Shown: in pieces, positions 1 through 7,930 of the stretch
Numbering within the stretch: the first letter of the stretch is position 1
Layout of the letters: each line of letters opens with the position of its first letter
DNA from: Sphingomonas sp.
GTDB lineage: Bacteria > Pseudomonadota > Alphaproteobacteria > Sphingomonadales > Sphingomonadaceae
DNA length: 36,597 nt
NCBI RefSeq assembly: GCF_024508665.1
Contig: NZ_JANINP010000002.1
Location: 1 to 36,597, forward strand
Reading direction: 5' to 3'
The notes under the pieces: generated by a model
Databases searched by the model: none
Seen by the model: only the letters and a program-made list of their open reading frames with translations
What the model was told of the DNA's origin: nothing
Program-made: the position numbers and the translations under genes

Positions 1-2762
1 ATCACGTCGCCGGCGTTGCGGACGTAATAGACATCGTTCCCCGCACCACCCTGCAAGGTGTCGCCGCCGCCGCCGCCATCGAGCTGGTTGCTGCCGGCAT
101 TGCCGGTAATCGTGTTCTGGCCGGCATTACCGGTACCGTTGATGTTGCCGGTCCCGGTCAGGACCAGATTCTCGACATTGGCGCCGAGCGTGAAGCTCAC
201 TGAGGATCGAACCGTGTCAGTGCCCTCGTTGGCGTTCTCGAACACCTTGTCGCCGGCATTGTCGACCACGTACGTGTCGTCGCCCGCACCGCCGTACATC
301 AGGTCCGCACCCGCACCGCCATCCAGCGTGTTCGCCGCGGAATTGCCGCGGATCACATTGGCATTGGCGTCACCGGTACCGTTGATCGCTGCATTACCCG
401 TCAGCGTCAGGTTCTCGACATTGGCGAAGGCGGCCAGCGATGCGGTGATCGCGCTTTCGACCGTGTCGTTACCCTCTCCGGCATTTTCGACGATCGTGTC
501 GATGCCGTCCCAAACATAGGTGTCGTCGCCCGTGCCGCCGATCAGCGTATCGGCGCCCGCGCCGCCTTCCAGCCGATCATTGCCGCCGAGCCCGTATAGG
601 GTGTTCGCACCGTCATTGCCGGTCAGCCAATTGTCGCCACCATTGCCGAACAGATTGACCGCGTTCGTGCCCGACAGGATGCCGTGCTCAACATTGTCAG
701 CCAGAACGAAGGCCACGGCGCCGATTTCGGTGTCAAATCCCTCGCCAGCGTTCTCGTGGATGACGTCGTTCGCCGTGTCGATGTAATAGGTGTCATCGCC
801 GAGCCCGCCGGTCATATCATCGACGCCCGCGCCGCCGTCGAGCACGTCATTGCCCATGCCGCCGCTCAGATAGTCGAAACCGCCCAGGCCGTAGAGTGTG
901 TCATTGCCGTCGCCGCCATTCACCGTGTCGTTGAGATCGGTGGCGTAGATGGTGTCGTTGCCGATATTGCCGTTGATCGTGAGCGCGCCGTCGCCCGGCA
1001 GTCCCAAGGAATAGACGGCGTTGAACACGGTGCTGATCGCTGCGAGGTTGATCACGGTGTTCGACAGGTCCGCGATCCTGACGTGACCCGTGATCGTTCC
1101 GCCATCGGTGAGCGTGATCGTCGATCCGGTGATCGTGTTGAACTGCAGGAACTGCGCCGCGGTCATCTTGAGGTTACCGCCCGAGAGGTCGGTGAACGAA
1201 GTGACGGTCGCCGTTGAGAGATCGACCAATGTCGACGCGGTGACGACTAGCCGCCCGCCATCGGCGCCAGCGTCGTAAACCTCTCCCGCAACGAAATCGC
1301 CATCGCCGATATTGATCGTGTCGTAGCCGGCACCGCCATGGATCACATCGAGCCCCGCGCCGCCGGTGATCGTATCGTTACCGGCGCCACCGTCGATCGT
1401 ATCGTTGCCGGTAGTGCCAATCAGCGTATCGTCGCCGTCGTCACCATAGATGGTCAGCGCGGTCGTGCCCCCGCTGATCTGATCATTGCCGGCGCCGCCG
1501 TGAACGACCGCGGTGAATGCCTGATCGGGCATAGTGATGACGTCGGCGAAGGCCGAACCCCAGACGATATCAACAGCCTGGATGTTGGTGATCATACCGC
1601 CGCCGAGAGTGGTGCCGGCGCCGAGCAGCGTGCCGACGTTCAGCGTAACTCCCGCGCCGGCACCCAGGAGCGAAAGTGTCAGCGTGTTGGTACCGCTTCC
1701 GCCATCGGCATCGTCGCCATAACCGATCGACAGGTGGTCGTCACCGGCGCCCCCAAAAAGTCGATCGTGATCGAGGCCGGCATCCGCCGCACTTTGCGCT
1801 GTCGGGTCGATGCTTGTCGCATCGTCAGGAACCCCCGAATAAAGGACATCGTTGCCGTCATTACCGTAAAGGGTATCGGCACCGGACCCCCCCGCCATTG
1901 TTTCTTGGCCGGCGCTACCGTTGAGAGTGTCGTCGCCCCCATTGCCGTAATGGACCGGCCCGTAAAAGCTGATCTCGGCATTGATAGTGTCGTTGCCGGC
2001 GCCGCCAAACGTCATCGAGCCGCCATTGATGGTGTCGTTTCCGTCACCACCATAGGCCACGCCTATACCACCGTAGATGGTGTCGTCACCGGCATCACCA
2101 TAGCTAGCTGGAGCATATCCCGCCGGCCTAGCGTCGATGACGTCATTGCCGTCGCCTCCGTAGAGGCTGCCGCCAGCCCAACCGGAGTAATAATCAGCAA
2201 TGATGTGATCGTTTCCGCCACGTCCGTAAACGTTGGCCCCCGTAGGATAATAGGTGTCGATCGGCACGAGGAGATCGTCGTAATTACTCCCCTCCAGATA
2301 GCCGATTTCCTGGATATTGGTGATGACACCGCCGCCGATCGTGATTGACGGCTGCGTCCAGAGCAGCCGAAAGTCCGCGTTCACACCGCTCGTTGCACCT
2401 TGAAAGCTGATATAGAGCCGATTGCCGAAGGAACCTTGAGCCCCGCCGTCGACATTGTCGCCATAGCCCGCGACGATATAATCATCGCCGTTGCCGCCGA
2501 TCAGCGTGTCGACCTCTGTCCCGAAATCGGTCGAGGCTGCTCGATAACTGATGAACGGATACGCGTTCGGATCCGGATTTTGTGAGAACAGAATGTCGTC
2601 GCCGTCGCCGCCATTAATCGTATCGGCGCCGGCGCCGCCCGAGATCACGTCGTTGCCGCCAGCCCCGGACAGCGTGTCATTGCCGCCGTTTCCGTTGATC
2701 TTCTCCGGATCAGCCGTCCCGACAAAGGTGTCGTTGCCGGAACCGCCCTCGAAATCCGCCAT
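1..2762 (-). CDS. RTX calcium-binding repeat protein, partial (C-terminus beyond left edge)
   Basis: The minus-strand frame opens with ATG at 2762, preceded by a GGAGGG ribosome binding site, and is still open at position 3, giving 920 codons. It begins MADFEGGSGNDTF and consists largely of nonapeptide RTX repeats (GGxGxDxLx), such as GGNDTLSGAGGNDVISGG. These form calcium-binding parallel beta-rolls in type I secreted proteins. Toward the left edge the layout becomes a longer module in which GGAGDDTYVVDNAGDKV is followed by an EGTDTV strand and an NVENLxLTG strand. Two non-RTX inserts each contain GGGxITNIQ (near 2306-2343 and 1578-1615). There is no Sec signal peptide, as expected for a type I substrate whose signal is C-terminal, and that end lies outside the window. 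The repeat family is clear. Whether the missing end carries an enzymatic domain cannot be seen. Confidence 0.93.
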   Translation of the reverse strand, partial: MADFEGGSGNDTFVGTADPEKINGNGGNDTLSGAGGNDVISGGAGADTINGGDGDDILFSQNPDPNAYPFISYRAASTDFGTEVDTLIGGNGDDYIVAGYGDNVDGGAQGSFGNRLYISFQGATSGVNADFRLLWTQPSITIGGGVITNIQEIGYLEGSNYDDLLVPIDTYYPTGANVYGRGGNDHIIADYYSGWAGGSLYGGDGNDVIDARPAGYAPASYGDAGDDTIYGGIGVAYGGDGNDTINGGSMTFGGAGNDTINAEISFYGPVHYGNGGDDTLNGSAGQETMAGGSGADTLYGNDGNDVLYSGVPDDATSIDPTAQSAADAGLDHDRLFGGAGDDHLSIGYGDDADGGSGTNTLTLSLLGAGAGVTLNVGTLLGAGTTLGGGMITNIQAVDIVWGSAFADVITMPDQAFTAVVHGGAGNDQISGGTTALTIYGDDGDDTLIGTTGNDTIDGGAGNDTITGGAGLDVIHGGAGYDTINIGDGDFVAGEVYDAGADGGRLVVTASTLVDLSTATVTSFTDLSGGNLKMTAAQFLQFNTITGSTITLTDGGTITGHVRIADLSNTVINLAAISTVFNAVYSLGLPGDGALTINGNIGNDTIYATDLNDTVNGGDGNDTLYGLGGFDYLSGGMGNDVLDGGAGVDDMTGGLGDDTYYIDTANDVIHENAGEGFDTEIGAVAFVLADNVEHGILSGTNAVNLFGNGGDNWLTGNDGANTLYGLGGNDRLEGGAGADTLIGGTGDDTYVWDGIDTIVENAGEGNDTVESAITASLAAFANVENLTLTGNAAINGTGDANANVIRGNSAANTLDGGAGADLMYGGAGDDTYVVDNAGDKVFENANEGTDTVRSSVSFTLGANVENLVLTGTGNINGTGNAGQNTITGNAGSNQLDGGGGGDTLQGGAGNDVYYVRNAGDV

Positions 2763-2891
2763 ATTTCCCTCCACAAGCTTGGAGGGAGCGTATCATCTCG
2801 CGACGGACTGCCAATATGATTTACAGCAATTCGAGCAAAATCCTTCGATCTTTAAGGACCGATTTGGGTGGGCGGCAAATTGGACAAATTA

Positions 2892-2924
2892 AAAGGCGGC
2901 GGACCGAGCCGACCTGCCGCCTTT
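2892..2924 (-). terminator. Rho-independent terminator downstream of trcR
   Basis: Read on the minus strand, AAAGGCGGC (2924-2916) pairs perfectly with GCCGCCTTT (2900-2892) around a 15-nt loop, followed by TTAATTTG. It lies about 90 bp beyond the trcR stop codon and upstream of the RTX gene on the same strand, so it would separate the two transcripts. Confidence 0.7.
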
Positions 2925-3012
2925 CCTTGTCTTGGCGTCCGCCCGATGACCATAGTCACATGGGGCCTCTTAGCCGCCTCCCAATTTCTTGATTTGGCCG
3001 TTACGGCCCTAG

Positions 3013-3696
3013 TCAATGCTTGAACAGCGTCTCTGCGGTATGCTCGACCGGGCCGGTATCCTCGCCCTCGCCCGCCGCCGCTTCGGCATCGCGCGCGGCC
3101 TGTTCGCGTTCGGCGCGGAGCTGTTCGATCAGCGCCTCGCGGTCGCCCTCGAGCCGTGTGTCGACCGGCGCCTCGATGCCGTGCGCCTTGGCCGCCTTGG
3201 TCACCGCGGCGTCGAGTTCGCGCTGCGTGGTCAAGCCGAGCGTCACCGGATCCTTGGGCGTGATGTTGGCGATGTTCCAATGCGTGCGATCACGAATCGC
3301 GGCGATCGTCGTGCGCGTCGTGCCGATCAAATTGGAGATCTGACCGTCCGAGATTTCCGGGTGGTTGCGGATGATCCAGGCGATGCCGTCCGGTTTGTCC
3401 TGGCGCTTCGAGACCGGCGTGTAACGCGGCCCCTTGGTGCGGCGGATTTGCTCCGGCCCCTTCGACATCTTGAGGACGTAGTTCGGGTCCTTCTGACCCT
3501 TTTCGATCTCGTCCATCGTGAGCTCGTGCGCGCGCACCGGATCGCGGCCGGTCAGCTTGGTCGCGGCGGTATCGTCCGCGATCGCCTGGATCTCCAGGAT
3601 ATGCAGGCCGCAGAATTCGGCGATCTGCTCGAAGCTGAGCGAGGTATTGTCGACCAGCCAGGACGCGGTCGCATGGGGCATGAGCGGCTGAGCCAC
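3013..3696 (-). CDS. trcR: TrcR/DUF1013 cell-cycle transcriptional regulator
   Basis: This 227-residue protein starts at a GTG (3696) with a well-placed GGAG. It matches the DUF1013 family of alphaproteobacteria, whose Caulobacter member is named TrcR, a cell-cycle transcriptional regulator. Recognisable features are the N-terminal MPHATASWLVDNTSLSF segment, the GLHxLEIQAIAD stretch, and DPNYVLKMSKGPEQIRRTKG. A helix-turn-helix-like region reads HPEISDGQISNLIGTTRTTI. The C-terminal third (about residues 175-227) is charged, probably helical and poorly conserved. The gene stands alone, with a terminator-like hairpin on each side. Family membership is confident; the cell-cycle role here is inferred from Caulobacter. 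Confidence 0.88.
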   Translation of the reverse strand: MAQPLMPHATASWLVDNTSLSFEQIAEFCGLHILEIQAIADDTAATKLTGRDPVRAHELTMDEIEKGQKDPNYVLKMSKGPEQIRRTKGPRYTPVSKRQDKPDGIAWIIRNHPEISDGQISNLIGTTRTTIAAIRDRTHWNIANITPKDPVTLGLTTQRELDAAVTKAAKAHGIEAPVDTRLEGDREALIEQLRAEREQAARDAEAAAGEGEDTGPVEHTAETLFKH

Positions 3697-3719
3697 GAAA
3701 TTCTCCGTCAGAAATAAAT

Positions 3720-3744
3720 AGGGCCGCCCCTCGCGGAGCGGCCT
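3720..3744 (-). terminator. Probable terminator after the glycosyltransferase gene
   Basis: On the minus strand AGGCCGC pairs with GCGGCC(C)T, with one bulged base, and is followed by ATTTATTTC. It lies about 45 bp past the glycosyltransferase stop and just before the trcR ribosome binding site. It could end the upstream operon or act as an attenuator in front of trcR. Confidence 0.5.
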
Positions 3745-3788
3745 GTCGTTGCACTGGACTTAATCCGATTGGCCGCGCGGGGCAAGCT

Positions 3789-4811
3789 CTACGCCGCCAG
3801 CGCCTCGTCACCGCCGACCGGCACCAGAGCATGGAGGAACTGGTGCGCGCTCTTGGCCCAGGTGAAGCCCTGGCCATAAGCGCGGCACGCGGCGCGATCG
3901 CGGGTCAGCGCCTCGGCGATCGCCTGGTCGAGATCGTCATGCATCGCGCCGGTTTCGGGCGTCAGCACGTCGATCGGTCCAGTGACCGGATAAGCGGCAA
4001 CCGGGGTGCCGCAGGCGAGCGCCTCGATCATCACCAGCCCGAACGTGTCGGTTTTGCTCGGAAAGACGAAGACGTCGGCGGCGGCATAAGCCGCGGCGAG
4101 ATCGGCGCCGAATTTGGGCCCCAGGAAATGCGCGTCGGGATATTTCGCCTTAAGCGACGCGAGCGCCGGACCGTCGCCGACGATCACCTTGGACCCCGGA
4201 TGCGTCGCAGTCAGGAACGCCTCGATATTCTTCTCGATCGCGACGCGGCCGACATAGAGCTGGACCGGGCCTGGCAAGGCACGGATCGCCGGATCGGGCG
4301 TCGGATTGCCAAAGGTCGAGAGGTCGACGCCGCGTCCCCAATGGCGGATCTGGGTCAGGCCATGGGCCTTGAGCGTCTCGGCGATCGAGGCGGTGGAGGC
4401 GAGGATCGACTGCGCGGGCGAATGGAACCAGCGGATATAGCGCCACACCCATTCGGGATTCACGCCCGTTCGCGCCGCGACATAATCCGGAAATTGCGTG
4501 TGATAGGCCGTGGTGAAGGGGAAATCGCGCGCCAGGCACCAGCGCCGCGCGGCAAGACATACCGGCCCCTCGGTCGCTAGATGGATCGCTTGCGGGCTGA
4601 ATTCCTCCAGCATGCGGCCGACCGATCCGGTCGAGGCGAAAGCCAGCCGAATTTCCGGATAGGTCGGGCACGGCATCGAATAGAACAGGTCGGGCGATAC
4701 GATCAGCACATCATGCCCCTGGCGCACCAGTTCGTCGCGGACCGATTGCAAGGTGCGCACGACGCCGTTGACCTGCGGGCTCCAGGCATCGGTGACGATC
4801 GCGATCCGCAC
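3789..4811 (-). CDS. GT4 glycosyltransferase, probable glycolipid synthase (Agt-like)
   Basis: A GT-B fold glycosyltransferase of family GT4. The likely start is the GTG at 4811, five bases after the upstream stop codon. This gives 340 residues beginning RIAIVTDAWSPQVNGVVRT, the canonical N-terminus of the family; an in-frame extension to 4940 would lie inside the upstream gene. The nucleotide-sugar binding half contains LYVGRVAIEKN and the EX7E-type motif as D-x7-E in TDTFGLVMIE, followed by ALACGTPVAA. Close relatives include SqdX-like enzymes and the Agrobacterium Agt, which makes glucosyl- or glucuronosyl-diacylglycerol. Its coupling to a PlcP-like phosphoesterase supports the glycolipid assignment: the partner would release diacylglycerol, the acceptor for this enzyme. 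The exact sugar donor cannot be read from the sequence. Confidence 0.8.
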   Translation of the reverse strand: MRIAIVTDAWSPQVNGVVRTLQSVRDELVRQGHDVLIVSPDLFYSMPCPTYPEIRLAFASTGSVGRMLEEFSPQAIHLATEGPVCLAARRWCLARDFPFTTAYHTQFPDYVAARTGVNPEWVWRYIRWFHSPAQSILASTASIAETLKAHGLTQIRHWGRGVDLSTFGNPTPDPAIRALPGPVQLYVGRVAIEKNIEAFLTATHPGSKVIVGDGPALASLKAKYPDAHFLGPKFGADLAAAYAAADVFVFPSKTDTFGLVMIEALACGTPVAAYPVTGPIDVLTPETGAMHDDLDQAIAEALTRDRAACRAYGQGFTWAKSAHQFLHALVPVGGDEALAA

Positions 4812-4816
4812 GTTCG

Positions 4817-5698
4817 TCAGGCCGCCGCTAGCGTCAAGCAGGGGACTTGGGCCTGCCTTCCTTTGATTTCGTCGGCCCAGTGCAACACCTCCATCCGACC
4901 GTCGAAATGCTCGACCAATGCGGTACAGCCTTCGACCCAATCTCCGTCGTTATAATAGTGAACGCCGTGAATTTCACGATATTCCGCAGTGTGGATGTGG
5001 CCGCATACCACGCCGTCGACGCCGCGATGCGCCGCGGCTTGCGCAACGACGTCCTCGTAATTCGAAATGAACTCGACCGCGTTCTTGACCTTGGCCTTGG
5101 CGTGCTTGGACAAGGACCAATAGGGCATGTTCCAGAAACGCCGCCAGCGATTGACCAGCCGGTTGAGCGCCATCATCGTCTCGTAGGCCGCGTCGCCGAC
5201 ATGGGCGAGCCAGCGGTGGGAAAGCGTGATCGCGTCGAATTCGTCGCCATGCAGCACCAACAACCGACGCCCGTCCGCGGTTTCATGGATCGCGTTGCGC
5301 CGTATCGCCACGCCGCCGAAATCGAGCCCGCAGAATTGCCGCACGACTTCGTCATGGTTGCCGGGGATATAGACGACCTCGGCGCCGCGCTTGGCACGCT
5401 TAAGCAACCGCCACACCACGTCGTTATGCGCGGCCGGCCAATAGAGTTTCTTCTTGAGCCGCCAGCCGTCGATGATGTCGCCGACCAGATACATCTTTTC
5501 GCTGTCGACATGGTCGAGAAAGTCGATCAGCATTTCGGCGTTGCAGCCCCTGGTCCCCAAATGGACGTCGCTGATCCATATGGTCCGGTACTGACGACGG
5601 CTATGCGTCGCCCGCTCGGGAATAGCAGGCTTCGAATTCGCGAAGTCCGACAGGTCGGCGATAGTACCGTCCTGTAACAATTTCGTCATTTCATTCAT
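4817..5698 (-). CDS. plcP: Calcineurin-like phosphoesterase, probable PlcP-type phospholipase C
   Basis: A 293-residue metallophosphoesterase of the COG2908 family. Metal-site motifs are all present: SDVHLG (43-48), GDIID (73-77), GNHD (113-116), LHGDEFD (149-155) and GHIH (233-236). Annotation pipelines often call this family UDP-2,3-diacylglucosamine diphosphatase (LpxH). Canonical LpxH has SDLHL and GNRD, whereas this protein has SDVHLGTRGCNAE and GNHD, as I recall for Sinorhizobium PlcP. PlcP removes phosphocholine or related headgroups from phospholipids during phosphate starvation. The downstream glycosyltransferase, five bases away, strengthens that reading. The start could also be the Met codon at 5689. 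LpxH remains possible, because alphaproteobacteria need some lipid A phosphatase and LpxI cannot be checked here. Confidence 0.72.
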   Translation of the reverse strand: MNEMTKLLQDGTIADLSDFANSKPAIPERATHSRRQYRTIWISDVHLGTRGCNAEMLIDFLDHVDSEKMYLVGDIIDGWRLKKKLYWPAAHNDVVWRLLKRAKRGAEVVYIPGNHDEVVRQFCGLDFGGVAIRRNAIHETADGRRLLVLHGDEFDAITLSHRWLAHVGDAAYETMMALNRLVNRWRRFWNMPYWSLSKHAKAKVKNAVEFISNYEDVVAQAAAHRGVDGVVCGHIHTAEYREIHGVHYYNDGDWVEGCTALVEHFDGRMEVLHWADEIKGRQAQVPCLTLAAA

Positions 5699-5736
5699 GC
5701 GTCACGAGCCCCGACGGATGACGTTGTCGGGCCTAT

Positions 5737-5754
5737 GGCGAAGTTTTGTTACAG
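5737..5754 (-). promoter_or_regulatory. Candidate degenerate Pho box upstream of plcP
   Basis: The minus strand reads CTGTAAC-AAAA-CTTCGCC, about 40-55 bp before the plcP start. The first half matches the PhoB half-site CTGTCAY at six of seven bases and the A-rich 4-bp spacer is typical. The second half is weak, so this is only a candidate. Confidence 0.3.
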
Positions 5755-5789
5755 ATCGAATCGTGATGACTTGAAAAAGTGCCGCCGAT

Positions 5790-6407
5790 TCAATCGGTGA
5801 TGGCGATATGCCCCGGCAATGCGGCGACTCGTTCGATCCATGCCTGGACCGCCGGGTAGCGATGGAGCTCGAACCCACCCTCTTCGCAGACATGGGTATA
5901 GGCATACAGCGCGATGTCGGCGAGAGTGAAGCGGCCGCCGACGAAGAAGGGCGTCTGCGTCAGATGCTCGTCCATCAGCGTCAGTGCGGCGTCTCCGGCC
6001 GTGCGCTTGACCGGCAATTGCGCGCGCTGCAGCTCGGTCAGATTGTCTTCGCCAACCAAGGTCATCCAGAAGCGGATCGTCGCGATATTGGGCTCGTGAT
6101 TATACTGCTCCCAGAACATCCAGCGCAGCATATCGGCGCGGTCGAACCGGTCGGCCGGAATCAGGGTCGAGCCATCGGCGAGGTAGAAGCACGCCGCGCT
6201 GCTTTCGGGCAGGAAATCGTCACCGACCTGGAGCACGGGGATGCGGCCATTGGCGTTCACTTCCGTCAGGAAGGCGTCCGATCGCGTCTCCCCCTGCATG
6301 ATGTCATATTCGCGCCGCTCGAGCTTCAGCCCGAGATGCGCCGCGGTCAGCCGGATCTTGTAGCAATTTCCGGAGGCCGAATATTCGTGCAGGATCAGAT
6401 TGGCCAT
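5790..6407 (-). CDS. Glutathione S-transferase family protein
   Basis: A 205-residue protein with the two-domain GST layout. The N-terminal thioredoxin-like domain starts LILHEYSASGNCYKIRL and contains the cis-Pro glutathione-binding segment NGRIPVLQVGDDFLPESSAACFYL. The helical C-terminal domain carries the N-capping-box-type motif FFVGGRFTLADIALYAYTH. The start is supported by a GGGGGAG ribosome binding site about 6 bp upstream of ATG 6407. The first domain has Ser-Gly-Asn-Cys at the usual catalytic turn, compatible with a Ser- or Cys-type bacterial GST. No substrate can be inferred. The gene is monocistronic as far as spacing shows. Confidence 0.9.
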   Translation of the reverse strand: MANLILHEYSASGNCYKIRLTAAHLGLKLERREYDIMQGETRSDAFLTEVNANGRIPVLQVGDDFLPESSAACFYLADGSTLIPADRFDRADMLRWMFWEQYNHEPNIATIRFWMTLVGEDNLTELQRAQLPVKRTAGDAALTLMDEHLTQTPFFVGGRFTLADIALYAYTHVCEEGGFELHRYPAVQAWIERVAALPGHIAITD

Positions 6408-6511
6408 CGAACTCCCCCTTCAGGTCTGGCGCGAGCAAAAGCGCAGGGCATGTCGTCGGTCCAACCAAATTCGCTCGGCCGGTGATCAACGCGGCTTATG
6501 ACCGTCGCCCG

Positions 6512-7519
6512 CTAGGCGATCTCCAGCACGATCTTGCCGACGTGATTGCCCGATTCCATCAGACTGTGCGCGTCAGGCGCCCGATCGAAGGCAAATACGG
6601 TGTCGATCACCGGCTTCAACTTGCCCGCTTCGACATGCGGCCACACCGTGCGCGCGAGTTCATCGGCGACCGCGGTCTTGAACGCGACCGAGCGCGGACG
6701 CAGCGTCGATCCGGTCAGCGTGAGGCGACGGCGCATGATCTCGAAGATCGGGATCGTCGCCTGGCCGCCGCCCTGCACCGCGATCGAGACATGGCGGCCA
6801 TCATCGCCGAGACATTGCAAATTGCGCGGCACATAATCGCCGCCGACCATGTCGAGCACCACCGCGACCCCCTTGCCGCCGGTGATCGCCTTCACTTCTT
6901 CGACGAAATCGTGCGTCTTGTAATTGATCGCGTGGTCGGCGCCGACCACCTTGGCCGCCGCGCATTTCTCGTCGGATCCGGCGGTAACGATCACTTCCAC
7001 GCCGAACACATTGCACAGGGCGATGGCCATCGTACCGATGCCGCTGGTGCCGCCATGGACCAGCACGGTGTCACCTTCCGCTGCAAAACCGCGCTCGAAC
7101 AGATTGGTCCAGACCGTGAAGAGGGTTTCCGGCATCGCCGACGCTTCGACCATGGTCAACGCCTCGGGCACAGGCAGGCATTGCCCATAAGGAGCGACGG
7201 CATATTGGGCATAGCCACCGCCCGCGATCAGCGCGCAGACTGGTTGGCCGATCAGATCGCGCTCGATGCCCGCGCCCGTCGCGACGATCGTGCCGGCAAC
7301 CTCCAGTCCCGGGATCGATGGCGCGCCCGGCGGCGGCGGATAGGCGCCCATTCGCTGCAGCACTTCGGGTCGATTGATCCCGGCGGCGGCGACGCGGATC
7401 AATACCTCGCCCTCACCCGGCGTCGGTACAGGGCGGTCGACGATCCGCAGCACCTCGGGCCCGCCCGGCTGTTCCGGATCGATCGCGCGCATCACGGTCG
7501 GTATCGCGTCCATTCGCAC
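6512..7519 (-). CDS. NAD(P)H:quinone oxidoreductase, PIG3-like MDR family
   Basis: A 335-residue zinc-independent medium-chain dehydrogenase/reductase. It carries the family signature GINRPEVLQRMGAYPPPPGA followed by GLEVAGTI, and a Rossmann segment VLVHGGTSGIGTMAIAL with the AxxGxxG-type nucleotide loop. No zinc-ligand cysteines of the alcohol dehydrogenases are present. Downstream are DMVGGDYVPRNLQCL and the C-terminal SGNHVGKIVLE. These features match the PIG3/TP53I3 branch of quinone oxidoreductases, which reduce quinones with NADPH. It diverges from the DUF1192 gene, the two starts being 63 bp apart, so the promoters must be packed into that gap. Confidence 0.88.
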   Translation of the reverse strand: MRMDAIPTVMRAIDPEQPGGPEVLRIVDRPVPTPGEGEVLIRVAAAGINRPEVLQRMGAYPPPPGAPSIPGLEVAGTIVATGAGIERDLIGQPVCALIAGGGYAQYAVAPYGQCLPVPEALTMVEASAMPETLFTVWTNLFERGFAAEGDTVLVHGGTSGIGTMAIALCNVFGVEVIVTAGSDEKCAAAKVVGADHAINYKTHDFVEEVKAITGGKGVAVVLDMVGGDYVPRNLQCLGDDGRHVSIAVQGGGQATIPIFEIMRRRLTLTGSTLRPRSVAFKTAVADELARTVWPHVEAGKLKPVIDTVFAFDRAPDAHSLMESGNHVGKIVLEIA

Positions 7520-7582
7520 CCCTTCGTCGGAAACCCGCTGGGGTTATTGACATCGCCCGGCCCAGGGTCAACGTTCACGCTC

Positions 7583-7777
7583 ATGGATTCCGAAGAGAAT
7601 CTTCCGCGCCCAGGCGACCCGATCGCGCTCCTGATCAAACAGGACCTCGATCCGCTGTCGGTGTCCGAGCTCGAGGAGCGTATCGCTCTGCTCGAAGGCG
7701 AAATCTTACGCGTCAAAAATCATATGCAACGCGCCGTTAACCATCGCGCAAGCGCTGACTCTCTATTCAAGCGATGA
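7583..7777 (+). CDS. DUF1192 family small protein
   Basis: A 64-residue protein that begins MDSEENLPRPGDPIALLIKQ and contains LDPLSVSELEERIALLEGEI followed by RVKNHM, the hallmark of the DUF1192 family found across alphaproteobacteria. The middle is a predicted short coiled coil. The function is unknown. The ATG at 7583 is chosen because the family starts close to the acidic PxxxDP segment; the frame is open further upstream but antisense to the oxidoreductase gene. Its ribosome binding site is weak. It is 153 bp upstream of clpA on the same strand and could be cotranscribed with it. Confidence 0.85.
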   Translation: MDSEENLPRPGDPIALLIKQDLDPLSVSELEERIALLEGEILRVKNHMQRAVNHRASADSLFKR

Positions 7778-7930
7778 GCGCGAATCGCATCTTCGCGCCG
7801 GGCCACGTCCCTAAGGGGATTTCCCGACATGATGATGCGGCGAAGGCCAGCGCTTGATGCGAGGCCCATCCATCCCGACATTGTGGGAAAGGGTCGTGCG
7901 TTCCTGCGGCCCGACAGGAGTATTTGAATA

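Noticed and set aside
58..2348. Several plus-strand frames across the left end of the window.
   Set aside because: They are antisense to the RTX repeats. The Pro/Ser- and Val-rich translations are simple complements of the Gly/Asp/Asn repeat codons.
7737..7744. TTAACCAT half-site inside the DUF1192 gene upstream of clpA.
   Set aside because: Only a CtrA half-site without its partner at N7; an 8-bp match within coding sequence is weak evidence.
7850..7885. A possible heat-shock (sigma-32) promoter before clpA, CTTG followed by CCCGACATT.
   Set aside because: The spacing is tolerable but the -10 match is poor, so it is not reported as a feature.
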